Of a stretch of 64,000 nucleotides of DNA, positions 57,939 through 64,000 are shown piece after piece (position 1 is the first letter of the stretch; each line of letters begins with the position of its first letter). This stretch comes from Paenibacillus cymbidii (GTDB taxonomy: Bacteria; Bacillota; Bacilli; Paenibacillales; NBRC-103111): NCBI RefSeq assembly GCF_004764705.1, contig NZ_SHLX01000003.1, forward strand, positions 310,001 through 374,000, written 5' to 3'. The position numbers and the translations under genes are program-made. The notes below the pieces were generated by a model. That model worked only from the letters and a program-made list of their open reading frames with translations, was not told the DNA's origin and did no database searches.

Positions 57939-58976
57939 TTACGGCAGTACGCTTACGATGCGCAGTTCGAGATGACGCGTCAAATCGATGAACGTTTCCT
58001 CTACCTGCAGCAGAGGGCGAAACGGATCGGTCGGGTGCATCATCACGATTTGCCCGGTTCTGCCGTTGTTCAGTTGAACCGACTTGCCGATGAAGTGCGG
58101 CAGCATCCGGGTGATGAACACCTGGGTAATTTTCGGATCGAGCTTGCTGAAGCCGAGCGCGTGAATTTCGCGCAGCACATCCAGCAAGTCGCGTTCCTTC
58201 TGGTACGCCCGCGACGACGTCATGGCGCTGTAAATATCGGCGAGCGCCACGATGCGCGACAGCGGGTGTATTTTTTTGCCGGTGAGTCCGTGCGGGTATC
58301 CGCTGCCGTCCAGCCGTTCGTGATGCTCCAGTGCGACGCGGGCCATCAACGGCTGGCGCAAATATTTCACAATCAGGGCGGAGCCGTATTCCGTATGCCG
58401 CATCACTTCTTCGTATTCGGCATCGGTCAGCTTCGTCGCTTTGTTCAGCAGTGCCATATCGAACCGGCTTTTGCCGATATCGTGCAAATACCCGGCTTTG
58501 CCGGCGAGCAGACAATCTTTCTCCGACTTGCCGAGCCATTTGGCGATAAAATAGGAAAGCATCCCGACCTGTACACTGTGCGTATACGTGTATTCGTCGT
58601 TGCTGCGCAGTCCGATCAGCAGGGAAACGACATCCTGCTCCTGGGCGAAACGGTCGACCAGCGGCTCGACGATCCGATCGATGATCGTTTCGTCGATGCC
58701 TTTTCCCGCGGAAACTTGCAGGAAAACGATCTTGATGCCTTTCACCGCCGCGGCGTAGGCCGCCTCAAGCGATTTTGGATCGTGGGGGGCGCCAACGGAC
58801 GGCAAGTCCCGCTTGCGCAGTTCGATGTCGACTTCGGCGATGCGGTGCCGCTTCAGCTTGACGATGTCGATCGCTTCCACTACCGAATCCGCTGCCAAAA
58901 TATTGACGCCGTTCGTCGTCATTGCATCCGTAAGAAGGCGATCGCCCACTTGCAGGTCGTCGATGGAAATTCTCAT
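57939..58976 (-). CDS. HD-GYP domain protein
   Basis: 345 residues. An N-terminal segment of about 100 residues (MRISIDDLQVGDRLLTDAMT) precedes the HD-GYP domain: HSVQVGMLSYFIA, AGYLHDIGKSRFD (HD), EHHERLDGSGYPHGL (GYP), ALADIYSAMTSSRAYQ. A C-terminal beta-rich part ends in NGRTGQIVMMHPTDPFRPLL. The HD-GYP fold hydrolyses c-di-GMP. GGAGGGCGATCCGGC sets ATG 58976. It is a tandem paralogue of the 60115 gene, in the same direction, 89 bases apart. Confidence 0.9.
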   Translation of the reverse strand: MRISIDDLQVGDRLLTDAMTTNGVNILAADSVVEAIDIVKLKRHRIAEVDIELRKRDLPSVGAPHDPKSLEAAYAAAVKGIKIVFLQVSAGKGIDETIIDRIVEPLVDRFAQEQDVVSLLIGLRSNDEYTYTHSVQVGMLSYFIAKWLGKSEKDCLLAGKAGYLHDIGKSRFDMALLNKATKLTDAEYEEVMRHTEYGSALIVKYLRQPLMARVALEHHERLDGSGYPHGLTGKKIHPLSRIVALADIYSAMTSSRAYQKERDLLDVLREIHALGFSKLDPKITQVFITRMLPHFIGKSVQLNNGRTGQIVMMHPTDPFRPLLQVEETFIDLTRHLELRIVSVLP

Positions 58977-59065
58977 GCCGGATCGCCCTCCGCTTGTCGT
59001 CTGATTTTTGGGCATGGATCGAAACTTCGGCCAGATCTGATCCCCTCGGAGTATTCATACACGCC

Positions 59066-60115
59066 CTAAGCGCTTTCATTTATGATGCGGTCGATCTGCA
59101 ATTGCTGGTTCGAGGCCAAGTCGTGAAACTTGCCGTCGATCGTGACGAGCGGGCGGAAGAAGTCGGTCGGGTTCGTCATCACAATGCGGCCGGTGCGGCC
59201 GTCGTTCAACAGCACCGACTTGCCGATGAAATGCGGCATCATGTGGCGAATGAATACCTGGGTGATTCCGGGATCGATTTCGTTGAAGCTGAGCCGGAAC
59301 AGCTCCTTGAGCACAGTCAGCAAATCCCGCGCCTTCTGGTACACGCGCGACGACGTCATGGCGCTGTAGATGTCGGCGACGGCGACAATTTTGGAAAGCG
59401 GCAGCATCCTGTCCGCGCCGATGCCGCGCGGATACCCTTTGCCGTCGAAGCGCTCGTGATGCTCCAGCGCTACGCGAGCGAGCGTCTCGTCTCCGAGCGA
59501 TTCCTGAATCAAATCGTAACCGTAGATCGTGTGGCGCTTGATCTCCATGTATTCATCGTCGCTTAATTTGCCCGGCTTGTTCAGAACGGCGTTGTCGATC
59601 TTGCATTTGCCGATATCGTGCAAATACCCCGCCTTGCCGGCGAGCAAACATTCTTCTTCCGTATAGCCGAGCCATAACGAGATGTAATAAGAAAGCATGC
59701 CTACCTGCACGCTGTGGTCGTATGTATAGTCGTCCTTGCTGTTGAGAGCCAGCAGCAGCGACACGACGTCCTTCTGCTGCCTGAAGCAGCTGACAAGCGG
59801 CACTACGCTGTTGTTGACGGCGGTTTCGTCGATGGTATCGTTGCTCGCGGCTTGTGCGAACATTGATTTGATCCCTTCCACGGCGGAACTGTAAGCGTGG
59901 TTCACTTGCTCCCAGTCGTCGGGAGCGCTTGCGGCCGGCGGTTGCTGTGCCTGGCGGAGATCGATCTGGACGTAGTCGATATTGTGCCGGAACAGCTTGC
60001 TGATATCGTCCATATCGAGAACGGTGCCTGCCGACAAGATGTGCAGGCCGTACGAGTTAAACGTGTCCTCAATAATCCGGTCGCCCACTTTCAGCTCCGT
60101 TATGCTTACTCTCAA
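59066..60115 (-). CDS. HD-GYP domain protein (paralogue)
   Basis: 349 residues from TTG 60115, which follows AGGTGAACGGAAA. Aligns along its whole length with the next gene: LRVSITELKVGDRIIEDTFN, HSVQVGMLSYYISLWLG, AGYLHDIGKCKID, EHHERFDGKGYPRGI, ADIYSAMTSSRVYQ, NDGRTGRIVMTNPTDFFRPL. The paralogue's start at the equivalent residue supports TTG over ATG 60151, which lies only a few bases from the predicted transcription start. Probable c-di-GMP phosphodiesterase. First gene of a two-gene unit. Confidence 0.9.
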   Translation of the reverse strand: MRVSITELKVGDRIIEDTFNSYGLHILSAGTVLDMDDISKLFRHNIDYVQIDLRQAQQPPAASAPDDWEQVNHAYSSAVEGIKSMFAQAASNDTIDETAVNNSVVPLVSCFRQQKDVVSLLLALNSKDDYTYDHSVQVGMLSYYISLWLGYTEEECLLAGKAGYLHDIGKCKIDNAVLNKPGKLSDDEYMEIKRHTIYGYDLIQESLGDETLARVALEHHERFDGKGYPRGIGADRMLPLSKIVAVADIYSAMTSSRVYQKARDLLTVLKELFRLSFNEIDPGITQVFIRHMMPHFIGKSVLLNDGRTGRIVMTNPTDFFRPLVTIDGKFHDLASNQQLQIDRIINESA

Positions 60116-60154
60116 TTTCCGTTCACCTGCCGGTCGAAGGGTGTTTACCATTTT

Positions 60155-60183
60155 ATACTAGCAAGGATTCGACTGGTTGACAA
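60155..60183 (-). promoter_or_regulatory. Promoter of the HD-GYP pair
   Basis: Minus strand TTGTCA (60183-60178), 17-base spacer, TAGTAT (60160-60155). Good sigma-A match, 40 bases before the TTG start. Confidence 0.65.
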
Positions 60184-60348
60184 CGGGAAGATGTCGAGAG
60201 AAGTCGAAAATTTCACGATCGTTTGCAAACGCTTCATCACATAAGAAAAATAAGTTTTCACGTGAAGCGGAAGAGCAAATTCCGATTGGCGATAAAACCG
60301 GTCTGTTTACGTGGTCGCTCAACAAAAACAGCACCGAGATTAGCACCC

Positions 60349-60558
<210 letters not shown>

Positions 60559-60612
60559 CTACCTTTAAGTGCTTAAATGCATTAAAACTCGCCTCAAACG
60601 GCTGGTTTGGAC

Positions 60613-60753
60613 AGCTTAACGGCAAAAATGCACGTACCCATTGCTATTTTCCCAACATTTGGTGCAAGTCGTCGAATCTAAGCGCACTTTAACTCTTAAA
60701 CTTAACAAACGAGTCTGTATGGCAGTATTTAAGGGCATTTTTGCGTTTAAGCT
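60613..60753. repeat. 19-bp inverted repeats flanking about 100 bp of AT-rich DNA
   Basis: AGCTTAACGGCAAAAATGC (60613-60631) and the reverse complement of 60735-60753 (AGCTTAAACGCAAAAATGC) match at 17 of 19 positions. The interior has no gene. Could be a small non-autonomous element or a degraded structure. Between this and 61010 there is also a clean 9-bp hairpin (GCATGGCTG/CAGCCATGC, 60851-60873). Confidence 0.5.
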
Positions 60754-61010
60754 ACGACTGGCTCGACAAGGTGTCTGTTTTCGTATCAAAAGCAGCTCCC
60801 CACACACGCCGCGCTCGAACGAACCGTCAGGCTGAAGGTACTACTTGATTGCATGGCTGTTGCGCAGCCATGCGCGATAGGAAGCATCATTTCACGCTCC
60901 GGTCGCTGCGCGAAGAATTCCTCTTTCGATTTTCTGATGCCCGGTAGCAACGAGGCCAATAGAATCATCAGAAAACAAGGTGACCGCCGCATCAAGCCGG
61001 GCTGGTATTC

Positions 61011-61204
61011 AAAATAGCCAGTGAAAAATGGCTTATTTATCCGATTGCGCCGGTTTGGGCGGAAATAGCCAGTGAAAACATGGCTTATTTGCTCCGCCAG
61101 GCTCCGAATAGGGTGTTTTAGCCGAAATAGCCAGTGATTTCATTGGTTATTTCGGAGGGGGAGCCCGTTTTTAGCCAAATAGGCAATAAAACATGGCCTA
61201 TTTT
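61011..61204. repeat. A-B-B-A hairpin element (copy 7, with hybrid hairpins)
   Basis: Hairpins start at 61012, 61063, 61125 and 61178 (spacing 51, 62, 53). The first two mix types: B-like left arm AAATAGCCAGTG with A-like right arm TGGCTTATTT. The third is B (AAATAGCCAGTG/CATTGGTTATTT, fully paired with two G-U), the fourth A (AAATAGGCAAT/ATGGCCTATTT). Confidence 0.85.
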
Positions 61205-61309
61205 AAAAAGTTGGCGATTTATTATGGACTGTGGTATCCTTCCTCAAAATTCGGCTTATTTGCCCCGGCCTGGGCAACGGCAGCGATTTAAGCCGGAGTT
61301 TCCGCTTAT

Positions 61310-62353
61310 TCACATGCCGACATACCGGCTGTACAAGCTTTTGGCGACGGCCATGTCATTCGTCCCCTGGACGATGGCGCGCCCGTCGGGAAACAGCACA
61401 AGGGTAAGCCCGCCGCCGGGTCGGAATTTGAGCAGGAACGCGTTGCGTTCGACTTGACCGAGCGATGAAAGCGCAAGCTCCTTGTCGCGCAAATCGATGT
61501 GCGCGCTGCGCAGCGGCTGAATTTGCACGGCGTCCCGGCCGCATAACGACTGGATCGATTCCGCGTCGCCGCCGGCTTCCAAATAGTCGAACCGACGCAG
61601 CGCGCAAGCGGGACAATCCGCCTTGCGCGCTTTCGACACGTCGACCGCCGCCTGGTGATTGTGCCACAGCTCGAAATGGAGCATGCGGCGGTTCAGGTTG
61701 GCGCGGTCGCCGACGAGCAGCTTGAGCGCTTCCGTCGCCTGGTACGAAGCGACAACGTGCACGATCATGCCGATGACGCCGGCGGTATCGCACGTTTCGG
61801 TTGTGCCTTGCGCCGGCGGCTGGCCGAACAGGCAGCGCAGGCACGGCGTTTCTCCCGGCACGATGGCCAGCGCAACGCCGCGCGAGCTGACGGCGCCGCC
61901 GTAAATCCACGGGATGCCGAGCTTGACGCTGACATCGTTGACAAGGAACCGAACGGCAAAATTGTCCGAGCCGTCGAGAATCAAGTCGACGCCGCCAAGC
62001 AACTGCTCGGCGTTCGTGACGTTCAAATCGACGACGTGCGGTTCGACGACAACGTCGGCGTTGATGCGCCGCAGCCGTTCCGCAGCCGCTGCTGCCTTCG
62101 GCTTGGAAGCGGCGGCATCGGCTTCGTCGTAGAGCATTTGTCGCTGCAGGTTGCTCATCTCGACAAAATCGCGGTCGATCAGCCGCACATAGCCGACCCC
62201 CGCCCGCACCATATGGTTGGCGAGCACGGTGCCGAGCGCGCCCATGCCGACGATCGCCACCCGCGAGCCGCCAAGCCTGATCTGCCCCTCGCGGCCGATC
62301 GGCGCAAACAGCGTTTGGCGCGAATAGCGGCTGATATGTTCCTGTTCGCTCAT
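61310..62353 (-). CDS. moeB: MoeB/ThiF-type adenylyltransferase
   Basis: 347 residues. Nucleotide loop IVGMGALGT (about 35-42), RLIDRDFVEMSNLQRQMLYD, DNFAVRFLVND, and two CxxC zinc pairs (TPCLRCLFG and DCPACAL). E1-like enzymes adenylate the C-terminal glycine of MoaD or ThiS. The adjacent moaD-moaE gene argues for molybdopterin synthesis and hence MoeB. About 70 extra C-terminal residues (RSAHIDLRDKELALSSLGQV...) are not a full rhodanese domain. GGGAGGTG precedes ATG 62353. Confidence 0.88.
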   Translation of the reverse strand: MSEQEHISRYSRQTLFAPIGREGQIRLGGSRVAIVGMGALGTVLANHMVRAGVGYVRLIDRDFVEMSNLQRQMLYDEADAAASKPKAAAAAERLRRINADVVVEPHVVDLNVTNAEQLLGGVDLILDGSDNFAVRFLVNDVSVKLGIPWIYGGAVSSRGVALAIVPGETPCLRCLFGQPPAQGTTETCDTAGVIGMIVHVVASYQATEALKLLVGDRANLNRRMLHFELWHNHQAAVDVSKARKADCPACALRRFDYLEAGGDAESIQSLCGRDAVQIQPLRSAHIDLRDKELALSSLGQVERNAFLLKFRPGGGLTLVLFPDGRAIVQGTNDMAVAKSLYSRYVGM

Positions 62354-62400
62354 GGCGGCACCTCCCTTCTTCGATGTTGTCGGCTTGCGCAGCGGCACGA

Positions 62401-63111
62401 TCAGTCCGCCGCATTCGCGAGCGGGTTCCAAGGCCCTTGTTGATGGCCTTGCCATTCGCTGCCGTCTTCCCATATTTCCTTTTTCCAGATGGGTACGATT
62501 TGCTTCAGCCGTTCGATCGCATAGCGGCTCGCTTCGTAGCATGCCGCGCGATGCGGCGTGGAGACGGCGATAACCACGCTGGCTTCGCCGATGGCCACGA
62601 CGCCGATGCGGTGCGCAATGGCGCACAGGGCGCCGGGCCAGCGGGCGGCGATTTCGCCGCCGATTTGCCGCATCGTGGCGAGCGCCATCGGCTCGTAAGC
62701 GTCGTATTCGAGCCGCGTCGTCCGTTTGCCGTACGTCAACTCCCGCGTCGTGCCGATGAACGTCAGCGTGGCGCCGTGATCGGGGCGAAGCACGAGGGCG
62801 GCTACCGCATCGGCATCGATCGGCTCGCGCGTGATGGCCGCCATGGCCGGCGCCTCCGGCTCCTGTCCGCCCGAAACGGGCGGGATGAGCGCGATTTCGT
62901 CGGCTTCCGTAATCATCGCGTCCGCTTCCGCATAGGCTTGATTGACGGCGATGAATGTCAGCTCGAGCAACGATGCTGCAGCCGGGTAACGCAGCGCGAG
63001 CAGCGATTTTAATTGTTCGGCGGCAATGGCCGGGCCGGGCGCCTCGATGTCGATGCGAGGGCCGCCGAGCACATCCGCAAGTCCGGCGAATACGTGAACG
63101 GTTAGTTTCAT
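62401..63111 (-). CDS. MoaD-MoaE fusion, molybdopterin synthase
   Basis: 236 residues. Residues 1-82 are MoaD (MKLTVHVFAGLADVLG ... EIALIPPVSGG), ending in the canonical Gly81-Gly82 that must carry the thiocarboxylate. The chain continues after a short linker into MoaE (ITREPIDADAVAALVLRPDH, FIGTTREL, HRIGVVAIGEASVVIAVSTP, PIWKKEIWEDG with the active-site lysines). For activity the Gly-Gly end presumably has to be freed by cleavage, as reported for mycobacterial MoaX. It lies 47 bases upstream of moeB in the same direction. Confidence 0.88.
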   Translation of the reverse strand: MKLTVHVFAGLADVLGGPRIDIEAPGPAIAAEQLKSLLALRYPAAASLLELTFIAVNQAYAEADAMITEADEIALIPPVSGGQEPEAPAMAAITREPIDADAVAALVLRPDHGATLTFIGTTRELTYGKRTTRLEYDAYEPMALATMRQIGGEIAARWPGALCAIAHRIGVVAIGEASVVIAVSTPHRAACYEASRYAIERLKQIVPIWKKEIWEDGSEWQGHQQGPWNPLANAAD

Positions 63112-63274
63112 GAATGGATCAGCTCCTGACTCCATACGAGTTGCATTGCTTCAGTTTATCATATCGCGTCGCCGACTGCATGGGATTAGCCAGCCGGGAT
63201 CGTTTTTTGTATAATAGATAGAATGATCCCGAAATTGCTAGACCGATCCCAAGCATTCCAAGGAGGCGTCGCGG

Positions 63275-63730
63275 GTGGAAATCGAAATCAGCGAAGGCGG
63301 CACGACGGTGCGCTGGCCGGTATCGCAAATGGCGGCGCTCGGTCCGCTGCAGCTCGATATCGGCGATAGAGTGCCCGGCGTCGTTGGCAAAGCGTTTGAC
63401 GTAACGAGCTGGTACGGCGCCTGGATAACGACGACGGGGCAAACCGAAACCGGCGAGCCGCCGACCCATCTTCAGGTGGAGGCGAGCGACGAATTTTGCG
63501 CCACCATTCCGTGGGAGGAGCTTGGCCAGGCGGCATTCCTTTACGAAGAGGACGGCAAGCCGATCCAAAAAGGATTTCCGCTGCGCCTTTACGTGCCGAA
63601 CGGCAGCAGTGCCTGTCTGAATGTCAAAAGCGTGCTGAAAGTGCGTTTGCTGCACGACCTGTCGCTCGGAGACGAAGCGACGTACGGTTACAAAAACCGG
63701 CTGTCGCCGGACGATTTGCGCAAAGGGTAA
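63275..63730 (+). CDS. Small protein with possible sulphite-oxidase-type fold
   Basis: 151 residues from GTG 63275, 8 bases after AAGGAGG. The middle and end (FDVTSWYGAWITTTG, DEFCATIPWEELGQAAFLYE, GKPIQKGFPLRLYVP, SVLKVRLLHD) resemble the core of Mo-cofactor oxidoreductases of the sulphite oxidase/YedY type, where a substrate-side strand is followed by PLRLVVPG and VKWVxxIEL. It is much shorter than such enzymes and the cofactor-ligand cysteine is not certain. Its position beside moaD-moaE and moeB fits, but the assignment is tentative. Confidence 0.5.
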   Translation: MEIEISEGGTTVRWPVSQMAALGPLQLDIGDRVPGVVGKAFDVTSWYGAWITTTGQTETGEPPTHLQVEASDEFCATIPWEELGQAAFLYEEDGKPIQKGFPLRLYVPNGSSACLNVKSVLKVRLLHDLSLGDEATYGYKNRLSPDDLRKG

Positions 63731-63801
63731 GTCTCGGCTGACCCCCTGGCGCTCGTCCGACGCCCAATGTTCCCATCGCTTCGGCATAAGGAGGGACGAT
63801 C

Positions 63802-64000
63802 TTGCCCGTTTCGCTGCAAAAGCTGGTGATTCTGCATACGAACGATATTCACAGCCATTTCGAGCAAATGCCGCGGATCGCTTCGCTCATCCGTGCGCGC
63901 CGGGCGGCTCATGCGGAAGACGCCGCAGGCGTTGTGACGGTCGATGTCGGCGATCATATGGACCGGATGTTCATGGAGACGGAAGGCACCGCCGGCAAAG
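63802..64000 (+). CDS. 5'-nucleotidase/metallophosphoesterase, partial
   Basis: The window ends 66 codons into the gene. TTG start after AAGGAGGG. VILHTNDIHSHFEQMP is the first metal motif (D and H ligands) and VVTVDVGDHMDR the second, as in UshA/YfkN-type 5'-nucleotidases. There is no signal peptide in the part seen, which suggests a cytoplasmic member of the family. Confidence 0.85.
   Translation, partial: MPVSLQKLVILHTNDIHSHFEQMPRIASLIRARRAAHAEDAAGVVTVDVGDHMDRMFMETEGTAGK

Noticed and set aside
60786..60995. 69-codon minus-strand frame
   Set aside because: No ribosome site and no similarity; lies in degenerate intergenic DNA.
63119..63787. 222-codon minus-strand frame opposite the small molybdoenzyme-like gene
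   Set aside because: No ribosome site or domain; the + strand frame has AAGGAGG at the right distance and plausible strands.

Overview
The window looks like chromosomal DNA from a GC-rich, endospore-forming member of the Paenibacillaceae (Paenibacillus/Cohnella type). Pointers are a SufCDSUB iron-sulphur operon in Bacillales order, spoVR and yhbH sporulation genes, YesM/YesN-type two-component proteins beside an LplABC-type sugar importer, homologues of YunC and YwdK, strong AGGAGG ribosome sites and frequent GTG/TTG starts. No rRNA, tRNA, CRISPR array, prophage or recognisable transposase was seen.

Layout. 1-5.8 kb: five glycosyltransferases and a seven-bladed YVTN propeller protein, probably a surface or spore-coat glycosylation cluster. 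5.9-8.1 kb: cell-wall amidase and a ferritin-like/cupin fusion. 8.2-15.9 kb: sensor kinase, AraC-type response regulator, and a two-permease plus lipoprotein sugar uptake operon. 16-24.6 kb: conserved hypotheticals, uracil-DNA glycosylase, sbcDC, two short-chain dehydrogenases. 24.6-28 kb: membrane AraC regulator and an Rpn-family nuclease gene that appears to contain a second, nested gene. 28-36.4 kb: spoVR, the wreck of a two-component locus, a regulator with a cupin/Tm-1-like/TIM-barrel operon, yhbH and small membrane proteins. 36.6-43 kb: giant Lhr-type helicase and a PAS-GGDEF-EAL protein. 43-50.7 kb: YunC-like protein, AraC regulator, purT, the mtnK-mtnA methylthioribose salvage pair and small proteins. 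51-56.5 kb: sufCDSUB behind a promoter carrying an iron/peroxide-type operator. 56.7-60.1 kb: NlpC/P60 lipoprotein and two HD-GYP proteins. 60.3-64 kb: a 35-unit hexanucleotide array, then molybdenum-cofactor genes (moeB, a moaD-moaE fusion), a small possible molybdoenzyme-fold protein and the start of a 5'-nucleotidase.

Two things stand out. First, a dispersed intergenic element of about 195 bp, made of four hairpins in the order A-B-B-A with start-to-start spacing of about 52, 62 and 53 bp, occurs in seven more or less complete copies; five of them sit between convergent genes. I do not recognise it as a named element. Second, the Rpn nuclease gene (27063-28049) has an internal start with a near-perfect ribosome site that would produce a separate 65-residue C-terminal protein carrying five 4-residue repeats. 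That is the arrangement described for intragenic toxin-antitoxin, anti-phage Rpn loci.

c-di-GMP turnover is a recurring theme (GGDEF-EAL protein, two HD-GYP proteins). Several transcription units have readable regulation: sigma-A promoters overlapped by inverted repeats at 31320 and 51201, and a 16-bp palindrome at 23671.
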